Source of the DNA: Flavonifractor sp. An100 | GTDB taxonomy: Bacteria; Bacillota; Clostridia; Oscillospirales; Oscillospiraceae | Length of the DNA stretch: 64,000 nt | Assembly (NCBI RefSeq): GCF_002161175.1 | Contig: NZ_NFMA01000004.1 | Span: 62,001-126,000, forward strand | Reading direction: 5' to 3' | Part shown: positions 49,032 to 55,963 of the stretch, piece after piece | How the letters are laid out: each line of letters begins with the position of its first letter | How positions within the stretch are numbered: position 1 is the first letter of the stretch | Translations under genes and position numbers: made by a program | The notes under the pieces: model-generated | Database searches by the model: none | The model's input: only the letters and a program-made list of their open reading frames with translations | What the model was told of the DNA's origin: nothing

Positions 49032-49972
49032 TTCGCGGCACCTCCCTTTTTCGCTTTGGCGATGCCCAGGCGGTCCTGACGGGTGAGGACGTCAATGTAG
49101 GGCACCACCAGGTTCATCAGCAGGATGGCAAAGGACACGCCCTCGTTCATGGTGCCGAAATGACGGATCAGCATGGTGATCACACCCAGGCAGATGCCGA
49201 AGATCAGCTTACCCTTATCGGTGGTGGGAGAGGTGACATAGTCGGTGGCCATGAAGAAGGCACCCAGCATCAGGCCGCCGGAGAGTAGCTGCACGATGGG
49301 GTCCAGGCCGAAGCACAGACTCAGGACAGCCACAGTGGCCAGATAAGTAACGGGGATCATGGGGCTGATGACCTTGGTGACGATCAGATAGATGCCGCCC
49401 AGCAGCAGGGTAATGGCGCAGGTCTCACCCAACACACCGCCGTGGTTGCCCAGCAGCAGGGTCAGGTAATCACTGGAGCCCAGTTGGTCCACCACAGCCA
49501 GAGGGGTGGCAGAAGCCAGGGCATCGATGCCGTTTTCCGGCTTGGGATAGTCCGCCATGCGGCCGGCAAAGCCCACAGCCAGGGCAATACGGCCCACGAT
49601 GGCGGGGTTGGCGAAATTGTAGCCCAGACCGCCAAAGAGCTGCTTGACAATAACAATGGCGATAAACGCACCCACAATGGCCATCCACCAGGGCAGGGTG
49701 GCGGGCAGGTTAAAGGCCAACAGCATACCGGTGACCACAGCGGAGAAGTCTCCAACCGGGACCTCACGGCCCATCAGCTTGCAGTAACCGTACTCAAACA
49801 GGACGCAGGCCGCCACGGTAATGGCGGTGAGGATCAGGGAATTGATCCCAAAGATAAACACAGAAGCGATCAGCGTGGGCACCAGGGCGATGCAGACCCG
49901 CTGCATGATCTTCTGGGTGCTGTCCGCGCTGGTGATGTGGGGCGCGGCAGTGACGATCAGTTTGTTCGCCAT
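49028..49972 (-). CDS. rnfD: Rnf complex membrane subunit RnfD
   Basis: RnfD is a polytopic subunit with covalently bound FMN and probable ion-path residues. The flavin motif DALASATPLA has the expected Thr (about residue 156). Other family blocks are GYNFANPAIVGR and FFMATDYVTSPTTDKGKL. I start at ATG 49972 (314 residues), overlapping the rnfC stop by one base (TGATG), with GGAGGT 8 nt upstream. Confidence 0.96.
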   Translation of the reverse strand: MANKLIVTAAPHITSADSTQKIMQRVCIALVPTLIASVFIFGINSLILTAITVAACVLFEYGYCKLMGREVPVGDFSAVVTGMLLAFNLPATLPWWMAIVGAFIAIVIVKQLFGGLGYNFANPAIVGRIALAVGFAGRMADYPKPENGIDALASATPLAVVDQLGSSDYLTLLLGNHGGVLGETCAITLLLGGIYLIVTKVISPMIPVTYLATVAVLSLCFGLDPIVQLLSGGLMLGAFFMATDYVTSPTTDKGKLIFGICLGVITMLIRHFGTMNEGVSFAILLMNLVVPYIDVLTRQDRLGIAKAKKGGAAK

Positions 49973-51282
49973 CACTTCTTACCTCCATTCTTCATCATGA
50001 TCTTAGCCTGGGCAATGGAGGGGGCCAGAGGCCGCTTGGCGGGACAAACGAAGGAACAGGTGCCGCAGCTCATGCACAGGTCGGCGTTGAGCTCCTGGAG
50101 CAGTTCCACGTTTCCATCGTGATAGGCCTGGACAATCTCCTTGGCAGACAGGCCCAAGGGGCATGCGTTGGTGCAGCGCCCACAGTGGATGCAGTTGGTC
50201 TCCTTGGGGAGGTGAGCCCACTTCCGGGAGAAGGCCAGAATGGCGTTGTTGTTCTTCAAAATGGGCTGGGACAGGTCGGCCAGACAGTTGCCCATCATGG
50301 GGCCGCCGTAGAGCACCTTGCCGGGCTCGTCGGTCAGGCCGCCGCAGAACTCCAGCAGCTCCTGGACGGGAGTGCCGATGATCACTTCCACATTCTTGGG
50401 GTCCTTAACAATGTCGCCGTCCACGGTCAGGCGCTTGGTGACCAGAGGCATACCGGTCTCCAGGTACTTGCCCACAAAGGCCACGGAGGTGACATTCATT
50501 ACGATCACGCCCACGTCGGAGGGCAGGCCGGGGAAGGGCACTTCCCGGCCGGTACAGTTCTCAATGAGCACTTTCTCAGCGCCCTGGGGGTAACGGCAGG
50601 CCAGAGTCTTGACCTCGATGCCGGGTACATCAATGGCATCCTTCATTTTGGCAATGGCCTCGGGCTTGTTGCCCTCGATGCCGATGACGCACTTACCGAT
50701 ATTTAAGTACTTCATAACCGCCTTCACACCACCCAGGATAAAGTGGGTGTCCTCAATGAGGCAGCGGTTATCCGAGGTGATGTAGGGCTCGCACTCGGCC
50801 GCGTTGATGATCAATGTGTCGATCTCGTCCAGATTCTTGGGAGCCAGCTTCACCGCAGCGGGGAAACCGGCGCCGCCTAAGCCCACCAGACCGCTGGCAC
50901 GGACCGCGTCCTGGAAGGACTTCAGATCGGTGACCTGAGGGGGAGCGATGGCGGGATCCACCTTCTGCTCTCCATCCGGGATGATCACTACGGCAGTCTG
51001 GACAGCGCCGTTAGGCGCGGTAATGGTGGTGATTCCGTCCACAATTCCGGACACGCCGGAGTGGATATCAGAGGAGACAAAGCCTCCGGCCTTGCCCACC
51101 ACGGTGCCCACGTACACCTGATCGCCCTTGGCCACGGTGGGAGCCGCCGGCGCGCCAATATGCTGGGACATGGACAGGACGATCTTTGACGGCAGCGGCA
51201 TCACTACCGTCTCAAGGCTGGAAGTCCGCTTCTCGTGCGGAACTCCCGCGCCTTGCGCGGAACGTTTGAGAAATTTACTCAT
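49972..51282 (-). CDS. rnfC: Rnf complex NADH-binding subunit RnfC
   Basis: RnfC faces the cytoplasm, holds FMN and two 4Fe-4S clusters, and reduces NAD. The N-terminal lipoyl-like domain (GAPAAPTVAKGDQVYVGTVVG) is followed by the flavin/NADH domain with GLVGLGGAGFPAAVK and NAAECEPYITSDNR, then cluster motifs CIHCGRCTNACP and CMSCGTCSFVCP. The 436 residues match. It is the first gene of rnfCDGEAB and has a long leader; GGGAGG lies 9 nt before the ATG. Confidence 0.97.
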   Translation of the reverse strand: MSKFLKRSAQGAGVPHEKRTSSLETVVMPLPSKIVLSMSQHIGAPAAPTVAKGDQVYVGTVVGKAGGFVSSDIHSGVSGIVDGITTITAPNGAVQTAVVIIPDGEQKVDPAIAPPQVTDLKSFQDAVRASGLVGLGGAGFPAAVKLAPKNLDEIDTLIINAAECEPYITSDNRCLIEDTHFILGGVKAVMKYLNIGKCVIGIEGNKPEAIAKMKDAIDVPGIEVKTLACRYPQGAEKVLIENCTGREVPFPGLPSDVGVIVMNVTSVAFVGKYLETGMPLVTKRLTVDGDIVKDPKNVEVIIGTPVQELLEFCGGLTDEPGKVLYGGPMMGNCLADLSQPILKNNNAILAFSRKWAHLPKETNCIHCGRCTNACPLGLSAKEIVQAYHDGNVELLQELNADLCMSCGTCSFVCPAKRPLAPSIAQAKIMMKNGGKK

Positions 51283-51517
51283 TCAGATTTCGACCTCCCT
51301 AATACTGCTATCGCTGGGGCAGAGGGGTGCTTCTTTCATTCCAAATACCTGCCTGAGTTCCCCTTCCCTGCCGGAAGGGGTGACCGCACCCAAAACAGGA
51401 AGCCCTCCCAGAATGAGGCGGACCACCCCGATGTACGCCCGCACTTAGCGGACGCACGACAAAACCCGCCGACCCCTGTTCCTGTCCCCGAAAAGGAGCC
51501 GTCGGTTCTGCTTGCGT
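51283..51517 (-). promoter_or_regulatory. Long structured 5' leader of the rnf operon (unassigned)
   Basis: About 235 nt separate the predicted start from the rnfC ATG. The RNA can form a multi-stem 5' domain (GACGCA/TGCGTC and CAGAACC/GGTTTTG closing), then CCGC/GCGG, GGGTG/CACCC, and CCCCTTCC/GGAAGGGG; the last two share CCCC and exclude each other. There is no T-run, so any control would act on translation or stability. I could not match it to a known riboswitch. The GGGGTGGTCCGCC in it only faintly recalls a T-box. Confidence 0.45.
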
Positions 51518-51522
51518 CGTAC

Positions 51523-51551
51523 ATCATACACCTTTTCCCATGAAAACGCAA
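51523..51551 (-). promoter_or_regulatory. Promoter of the rnf operon
   Basis: On the minus strand TTGCGT (51551-51546) and TATGAT (51528-51523) are 17 nt apart. Confidence 0.6.
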
Positions 51552-51594
51552 GAATGTTTTCAAGAAATCCCATATTTCCCCTTGTTCCGCTGAA

Positions 51595-51632
51595 ATAAAA
51601 ATGGGGCGCGGACCAACTGGTCCGCGCCCCAT
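51595..51632 (-). terminator. Intrinsic terminator of the Cys-rich small protein gene
   Basis: A perfect 15-bp GC-rich stem (51601-51615 with 51618-51632) has a 2-nt core loop and TTTTTATTT on the minus strand. It lies 16 bp past the 51648 stop and insulates the rnf promoter. Confidence 0.92.
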
Positions 51633-51647
51633 AGACGTCTCTTTGTC

Positions 51648-51797
51648 TCAGCAGCAGCCACCGCAGCCATTGTTGCAGCCGCAGCTGTTACCGTTGCCAC
51701 CAAAGCTATTGCCGCCGCAGCAGCAGCAGAGAATGATGATCAGAATGATGATCCACAGACAGCCACCGCCGCCAAAACCGTTATTGCAGCACCCCAT
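51648..51797 (-). CDS. Cys/Gly-rich 49-residue membrane peptide (YjcZ / high-cysteine HCB-like)
   Basis: This small gene has AGGAGGT 7 nt before its ATG and a strong terminator, so it is very probably real. Of 49 residues 12 are Cys and many are Gly or Asn. Its order is MGCCNNGFGGGGCLW, a hydrophobic isoleucine/leucine run (about residues 14-23), CCCC at 24-27, then a Gly/Asn/Ser/Cys tail ending CGGCC. This recalls small YjcZ-type sporulation peptides and clostridial proteins named high-cysteine (HCB). A sigma-K-like promoter upstream hints at late sporulation. Metal binding or cross-linking in the spore coat is inference. Confidence 0.75.
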   Translation of the reverse strand: MGCCNNGFGGGGCLWIIILIIILCCCCGGNSFGGNGNSCGCNNGCGGCC

Positions 51798-51855
51798 TTG
51801 AGTACCTCCTGTTTTATGAAAGTTTTAAGAGGGCTTTTCTTGCCCTTCTCATTCC

Positions 51856-51883
51856 CATCATATGCGCAGGAAGAAAATGGGTT
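51856..51883 (-). promoter_or_regulatory. Candidate mother-cell (sigma-K-like) promoter
   Basis: On the minus strand CATATGATG (51864-51856) fits CATANNNTD, with ACC 15 nt upstream (at 51882-51880), against an expected ACA/ACC at about 16 nt. It lies about 60 nt before the Cys-rich peptide gene. This short match could be chance. Confidence 0.3.
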
Positions 51884-51892
51884 CAGTAAAAA

Positions 51893-53005
51893 TCAAAGAA
51901 TCTTTTCCGCATAGGAGCGCAGCATGGTAGCTACCTCCGCCCGGTTGGCGCTGCTCCGGGGACTGAGGGTGGGCGCTTCTGTAGAGGTGCCACTGACAAT
52001 CCCCTCTCCTACCGCCCAGCTCAGGGCCTCTCTGGCCCAATCACTGGCCTGGTTCAGCTCCTGGTACCCGGACAGGTCCGCTCCCTGGGAAACCTCCAGT
52101 CCCAGATAATTGGTGGTAAAGCTATACAGCAGCGCCACCACCTGTTCCCGGGTAACCTGCTGCTGGGGACTGAAGGTCCGCTCCCCAGTACCGGCCGTAA
52201 TCCCCTGGGCCGCTCCCCACTTGACATAGGGGGCGTACCAATCCGACTCCGCCACATCATCAAAGCTGATGATGGAGGCCTCCGCCAGCTCCTGCTCCGG
52301 CGCTCCTGCAATCTGGTAGAGCACCGTCATCAGCATAGCCCGGTTCATAGCCGCATAGGGACCGAAATGGTGTTCATCCATACCGGAGAACAGCTTGTTT
52401 TTATAGACATACTCCACCGAGGAGTAGTACCAGTCTCCACTGCTTACGTCGTAAAAAGGCAGGCCCGTGCCGCTGCCCTGGGTATAGGAGTAACCTCCCT
52501 GAACCCCCAAGCTGGCCCCTCCGGACAAAATCGTCACCTTGGCCAGGGTATCCTCTCCCACCAAATAGCGTTGGTTTGCGGTCAGCTGAGTCCCCGAGGC
52601 CACCTCAGTTCCTGTGGTCACATCAATGAACGCCCCATTGTGCGTAACGCTGGCCGTTCCTTCCATCAGCATCGTCCCAGACCCGGTGGTCAGCTCGATC
52701 ACATCGCCTCCGGTCCAGCTTCTGGCCTGCAATGTAGCGCTGTAGGAACCACTTCCGCTCCCGGAGGTTGCTCCCCCCTGGTACCCTTGCTGCAGAGCAT
52801 CCAGCGTTTTCTTGGCACTGTCGTAGGTCTCCTGTAACTTTTCGTTTCCCGCCTGTGTGCCCTGCTCCACTGCCGCAGGTATAAAGGTGTTTTTAATATA
52901 AGATAACGTGACCAAGCTGTCTCCCGTGGCCAGCGCGTACGCCCCACAGGCCATGACCAGCAAAATACCGACCCCACACAAAAGCCGAATGACCGATCGT
53001 TTCAC
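51893..53005 (-). CDS. S-layer homology (SLH) domain surface protein
   Basis: The 370-residue protein begins with a signal peptide or anchor (basic start, hydrophobic residues about 7-26, ACGAYA). A Ser/Gly-rich middle (about residues 75-180) follows. Three SLH repeats make up the C-terminal half: one from FYDVSSGDWYYSSVEYVYK (about 185-235), one from SFDDVAESDWYAPYVKWGA (about 245-295), and one from DWAREALSWAVGEGIVSG (about 320-370). SLH domains bind pyruvylated wall polymers. Its start overlaps the rex stop by 4 bp, an odd coupling of a surface protein with a redox regulator. Confidence 0.88.
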   Translation of the reverse strand: MKRSVIRLLCGVGILLVMACGAYALATGDSLVTLSYIKNTFIPAAVEQGTQAGNEKLQETYDSAKKTLDALQQGYQGGATSGSGSGSYSATLQARSWTGGDVIELTTGSGTMLMEGTASVTHNGAFIDVTTGTEVASGTQLTANQRYLVGEDTLAKVTILSGGASLGVQGGYSYTQGSGTGLPFYDVSSGDWYYSSVEYVYKNKLFSGMDEHHFGPYAAMNRAMLMTVLYQIAGAPEQELAEASIISFDDVAESDWYAPYVKWGAAQGITAGTGERTFSPQQQVTREQVVALLYSFTTNYLGLEVSQGADLSGYQELNQASDWAREALSWAVGEGIVSGTSTEAPTLSPRSSANRAEVATMLRSYAEKIL

Positions 53006-53673
53006 AGCGTATCCTCCTCTGTGTCCTGGCTTTCCGGCTCCTCTTGCTGGGAGATCATATAGCTCAGCGCCAACAGGCTGTCGGAAAAATGGACCGATTC
53101 CACCACTACGTCTTTCCGGTTCACCGAGATCTCATAATTGGTAAAATTCCAGATTCCCTTTACCCCCGCAGCTGCCAACCGGTCTCCCATCTCCTGCGCG
53201 GCAGCGATGGGGACGGTCAGCAGCCCTACACTTACTGGATGCTGGGCTAAAAACTCCTCCAAGGAGCTGATATGATACACCGGCACACCGGCGATCTGGG
53301 TGCCTACCACCTGCTCGCTGACATCAAAGGCCGCCAGCAGATGAAAGCCATTGCTGGAAAATTTAAAGTTCTTGATCAGTGCCCGCCCCAGGTTTCCGGT
53401 TCCAAGCACCACAATGGTATGGCCCCGGCTAATTCCCAGGATTTCCCCAATCTCTTCCTTCAGGCTGTCCACCTTGTATCCGTAACCCTGCTGTCCAAAG
53501 CCGCCAAAGCAAAACAGATCCTGCCGGATTTGTGAGGCGGTAAGACCCATGGACTTCCCCAGCGCGCTGGAGGAAATCCGGACCACTCCGGATTCCTGAA
53601 GCTCGGAGAGCTGACGGTAATATCGGGGCAGACGACGTATGACCGCTGTCGATACTTTTGTGTTCCGTTTCAT
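53002..53673 (-). CDS. rex: Redox-sensing transcriptional repressor Rex
   Basis: Rex senses the NADH/NAD ratio and represses fermentation and respiration genes when NADH is low. The N-terminal winged helix (about residues 8-60, with RLPRYYRQLSELQ and LTASQIRQDLFCFGGFGQQGYGY in parts) and the Rossmann domain with VLGTGNLGRALI (GTGNLG at 91-96) are plain. The 223 residues match; the C-terminal tail is acidic. It has its own promoter and is divergent from the XRE-desulfoferrodoxin gene. Targets such as the Rnf operon nearby are possible, but no Rex box (TTGTTAA...TTAACAA type) was seen there. Confidence 0.96.
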   Translation of the reverse strand: MKRNTKVSTAVIRRLPRYYRQLSELQESGVVRISSSALGKSMGLTASQIRQDLFCFGGFGQQGYGYKVDSLKEEIGEILGISRGHTIVVLGTGNLGRALIKNFKFSSNGFHLLAAFDVSEQVVGTQIAGVPVYHISSLEEFLAQHPVSVGLLTVPIAAAQEMGDRLAAAGVKGIWNFTNYEISVNRKDVVVESVHFSDSLLALSYMISQQEEPESQDTEEDTL

Positions 53674-53690
53674 AGCATTTGCTCCCTAAA

Positions 53691-53709
53691 TAAAACGTGC
53701 AACGTTATA
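53691..53709. repeat. Palindrome in the rex leader
   Basis: AACGT-GCA-ACGTT at 53694-53706 is a perfect repeat and extends outward by two of three further pairs. It lies just downstream of the rex start site and could be an operator. It does not match the common Rex box. Confidence 0.45.
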
Positions 53710-53727
53710 ATCCTATTTACCTGATAT

Positions 53728-53756
53728 AGTTTACCTTATTCCCCATGCGCTGTCAA
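53728..53756 (-). promoter_or_regulatory. Promoter of rex
   Basis: On the minus strand TTGACA (53756-53751) and TAAACT (53733-53728) are 17 nt apart. Confidence 0.65.
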
Positions 53757-53770
53757 TTTTTTTCCGTTTC

Positions 53771-53792
53771 CAACTCAACGCAGCGTTGGTTG
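53771..53792. repeat. Imperfect palindrome at the -35 of the XRE-desulfoferrodoxin gene
   Basis: CAACTCAACG (53771-53780) pairs with CGTTGGTTG (53784-53792) around CAG with one unpaired base. It overlaps the -35 and shares AACG...CGTT half-sites with the palindrome at 53691-53709. An autoregulatory operator is likely but not shown. Confidence 0.45.
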
Positions 53793-53818
53793 CCTTTCTC
53801 CCGTTCCTTTGGCATAAT
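53790..53818 (+). promoter_or_regulatory. Promoter of the XRE-desulfoferrodoxin gene
   Basis: TTGCCT (53790-53795) and CATAAT (53813-53818) are 17 nt apart; the ATG lies about 16 nt past the expected start. Confidence 0.6.
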
Positions 53819-53840
53819 AGCGTTTAGGAGGGATTCAACT

Positions 53841-54425
53841 ATGGATCAAAACAAAATGGGATCGCTGATCCGGACTCTGCGCACCGAACAAGGTATGACC
53901 CAACTAGCTCTGGCCCGCGCTCTGGATGTAACAGACCGCGCGGTTTCCAAGTGGGAACGCGGTCTGGGATGCCCAGACGTCTCCCTCCTGCCCCAGCTGG
54001 CACAGCTGCTGGGCATCCCCATGGAACAGCTGCTGGCGGGAGAGCTGGATGAGCAAAGCCCAGATGGAGGAACGATGCGAAATCTCTCTTTTTATCTCTG
54101 TCCCCAGTGTGGGAATCTTCTCACCGCCACCGCTCCGGCCTCCCTCTCCTGCTGCGGCAGACGGCTGAAGCCCCTCCCGGTTCAAAAACCGGATGAGGAT
54201 CACAGGCTTAATTTTGAGCCCATCGAGGATGAGTGGTATCTCACCGCCCCTCATCCCATGGAAAAGGGACATTATCTGTCCTTCGCCGCCCTGGTCACCG
54301 GAGAACAGCTTACGCTGCTCAAGCGTTGGCCGGAGTGGGACTTTCAAGTCCGCCTGCCCCGGAGAGGCCACGGGATGCTGTATTGGTACTGCACCCAACA
54401 TGGTCTGTTCCGACAGCCCCTTTAA
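53841..54425 (+). CDS. XRE regulator fused to a desulfoferrodoxin (2Fe superoxide reductase) module
   Basis: Residues 5-66 are an XRE helix-turn-helix (MTQLALARALDVTDRAVSKWE). From residue 84 the protein follows desulfoferrodoxin. A rubredoxin-like site is formed by Cys87, Cys90, Cys104 and Cys105 (CPQCG ... CCGRRLKPL). Then come the five ligands of the superoxide-reductase iron: His121, His138 (HPM), His144 (HYL), Cys184 and His187 (YCTQHGLF), with the right spacings (6 between the second and third His, 3 between Cys and last His). The catalytic Lys just before the first His in superoxide reductases is Asp120 here. I start at ATG 53841 (194 residues), with AGGAGGG upstream; a longer frame to 53745 has no support. 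A superoxide or oxygen-sensing regulator is inferred. Confidence 0.88.
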   Translation: MDQNKMGSLIRTLRTEQGMTQLALARALDVTDRAVSKWERGLGCPDVSLLPQLAQLLGIPMEQLLAGELDEQSPDGGTMRNLSFYLCPQCGNLLTATAPASLSCCGRRLKPLPVQKPDEDHRLNFEPIEDEWYLTAPHPMEKGHYLSFAALVTGEQLTLLKRWPEWDFQVRLPRRGHGMLYWYCTQHGLFRQPL

Positions 54426-54427
54426 TC

Positions 54428-54470
54428 CATACGGCCCTCTTCGAATTACCGCTTCGAAGAGGGCCGTATG
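54428..54470. repeat. Long hairpin between convergent genes
   Basis: A perfect 18-bp stem (54428-54445 with 54453-54470) and 7-nt loop fill the gap between the two stop codons. There is no T-run on either side, so it probably stops polymerase or protects the RNA ends rather than acting as a standard terminator. Confidence 0.7.
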
Positions 54471-55064
54471 CTATCCTTCCCCACCAGTACGGGCCATTTC
54501 GATGCCTTTCTCCAGGGTATCGCGTGACATCACGCCACTCCCCCAAGCCACCACATACCCTTCCCCGTCAATAAAAAAGGTGGTGGGCAGCCCCTGTACC
54601 CCATAGGCCATGGAAGCCTCCAAATTTGTATCATAGAAGAGGGGCAGCGCATAGTCCTGTTCCGCCGCAAAGGCCTTTGCACTCTCCAGGGTTTCCCGGG
54701 AACCATCGGTGACGTTTACCATCAGAAACTCCACCTCTCCCCCCAGCTCCTGATACACCGCGTCGAAATCAGGCATTTCCTTCCGGCAGGGTCCGCACCA
54801 ACTGGCCCAAAAGTTCAACACCAGCGGCTTTCCAAAGTAGTCAGACAGCTGATGGGACTGCCCATCTCCGTCTTCCACCGTGAAGTCCAGCGCAGCCACC
54901 CGCTGCTTCTCCTCTTGGGAAGCATCCGCAGAGGACTCCGGCTCCTGCACCGCCAGTTTTTCCTCCTCCACCTGCGAACTCAGCGTGCCATAAAGGGCGT
55001 ATGCCCCTCCCAACAGCACAATCAGCACAGCTGCCACAACCAAAAGCATTCGCTTCTCTTTCAT
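54471..55064 (-). CDS. TlpA/ResA-like membrane-anchored thioredoxin
   Basis: This protein should reduce or isomerise disulfides outside the membrane. One N-terminal helix (about residues 7-27) is followed by a Glu/Ser-rich spacer and a thioredoxin fold with WASWCGPCRKEM (Cys90, Cys93), and GLPTTFFIDGEG with the cis-Pro. The 197 residues match ResA/TlpA-like proteins. It is 9 bp downstream of ccdA, which passes electrons to such thioredoxins. Confidence 0.92.
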   Translation of the reverse strand: MKEKRMLLVVAAVLIVLLGGAYALYGTLSSQVEEEKLAVQEPESSADASQEEKQRVAALDFTVEDGDGQSHQLSDYFGKPLVLNFWASWCGPCRKEMPDFDAVYQELGGEVEFLMVNVTDGSRETLESAKAFAAEQDYALPLFYDTNLEASMAYGVQGLPTTFFIDGEGYVVAWGSGVMSRDTLEKGIEMARTGGEG

Positions 55065-55073
55065 ACCTTCCTC

Positions 55074-55736
55074 CTAGCTCAGCAGGCTCAGCAGACGTCC
55101 CAGTGTTCCGGTCATCATCAGCACTCCAATCCCAACCAGAAATCCTCCGCTGACCAAATTGATGATTCTATAGTTCCGTTTGATCCACTGAAAAGCCCCC
55201 TTCAACTGGTCAATGAGGACCGCACTGACTAAAAACGGAACCCCCAGCCCCAGAGAATAGGCCAGCAGCATCAGCACGCCAGTCAAAACGTGCCCCTGCT
55301 GGGAGGCCAGAATCAGGGCCGAACCCAGGAATGCTCCCACACAGGGAGTCCACCCCAGCGAAAACACCACCCCAAACACCACCGAGGAAAAAAAGCCCGG
55401 CTGCATCTTAGCCTGTCCCAAGTGATTCCCCCGGAAGATCGTCACCTGGAACACCCCTAAAAAGTTTAGTCCGAACACAAGGACAATCAGCCCGGAAATA
55501 AGATTGACCTGGGTCTGATAGGCGTTCAGAAAACTGCCCAATGTGCCCGCCAGCGCCCCCATAGCTGTAAATACGCAGGTAAAGCCAAGCACAAAACCTG
55601 CCGCCCCGGCCAATGTTTTACGAGTGCTGCGCTCGCCGCCGCCTGCAAAATAGGAAATATAAATCGGCAGCATAGGGAGCAGACAGGGAGAAATAAAGGT
55701 GATAATTCCCTCCAGGAATGAGATTAAATACTGCAT
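55074..55736 (-). CDS. ccdA: CcdA/DsbD-like electron transfer membrane protein
   Basis: CcdA carries reducing power from cytoplasmic thioredoxin across the membrane. Six helices make up the 220 residues. The redox-active cysteines are Cys18 in ISPCLLPMLP and Cys132 in GWTPCVGAFLG, as in CcdA. I start at ATG 55736 with AAGGGG 7 nt upstream; a frame to 55910 is not supported and would cross the promoter. It heads the ccdA-tlpA operon and is divergent from the Crp/Fnr gene. Confidence 0.92.
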   Translation of the reverse strand: MQYLISFLEGIITFISPCLLPMLPIYISYFAGGGERSTRKTLAGAAGFVLGFTCVFTAMGALAGTLGSFLNAYQTQVNLISGLIVLVFGLNFLGVFQVTIFRGNHLGQAKMQPGFFSSVVFGVVFSLGWTPCVGAFLGSALILASQQGHVLTGVLMLLAYSLGLGVPFLVSAVLIDQLKGAFQWIKRNYRIINLVSGGFLVGIGVLMMTGTLGRLLSLLS

Positions 55737-55810
55737 GCTGTTACCCCTTGTTTCATTTTTTCTACTCTGAGAGTCTATGAAAAAAGAATAGCTTTTTTTC
55801 AATCGTCTGT

Positions 55811-55827
55811 CCGTGATTATATCACGG
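55811..55827. promoter_or_regulatory. Palindromic operator candidate over the ccdA -10
   Basis: CCGTGAT-TAT-ATCACGG is a perfect 7-bp inverted repeat with a GTGA...TCAC core like Crp/Fnr-type sites. It encloses the ccdA TATAAT, so a bound regulator would block that promoter. On the plus strand it is followed by TTTTT, so a small terminator is an alternative reading. Confidence 0.55.
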
Positions 55828-55843
55828 TTTTTCTTCCGGGCAA
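55816..55843 (-). promoter_or_regulatory. Promoter of ccdA-tlpA
   Basis: On the minus strand TTGCCC (55843-55838) and TATAAT (55821-55816) are 16 nt apart, and the -10 sits in the palindrome 55811-55827. Confidence 0.6.
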
Positions 55844-55903
55844 AGCCCTCCCCACCCCAGAACGCCAATGGTCCCAGGCTACCCCCCAACCGCCAGAAAA
55901 GAT

Positions 55904-55932
55904 TTGACATTGCCGGAGCCTGCCTCTATACT
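55904..55932 (+). promoter_or_regulatory. Promoter of the Crp/Fnr-type regulator gene
   Basis: TTGACA (55904-55909) and TATACT (55927-55932) are 17 nt apart. The start would lie near 55939, leaving a short leader with AAGGAGG. Confidence 0.72.
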
Positions 55933-55963
55933 GGTCTCGTTGTCAAAAGGAGGCGATGCGTCC

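Noticed and set aside
51400-51440. T-box-like GGGGTGGTCCGCC in the rnf leader
   Set aside because: It lacks the AGGGTGGNACCGCG core, a specifier loop and a following terminator, and rnf has no link with an amino acid.
51336-51632. 98-codon minus-strand frame covering the rnf promoter and leader
   Set aside because: No ribosome site, begins in a terminator stem, and crosses the promoter; the region is better read as non-coding.
51601-51801. Plus-strand frame rich in Gln and Pro
   Set aside because: It is the mirror of the Cys/Gly codons of the real 49-residue gene on the minus strand and starts in a terminator stem.
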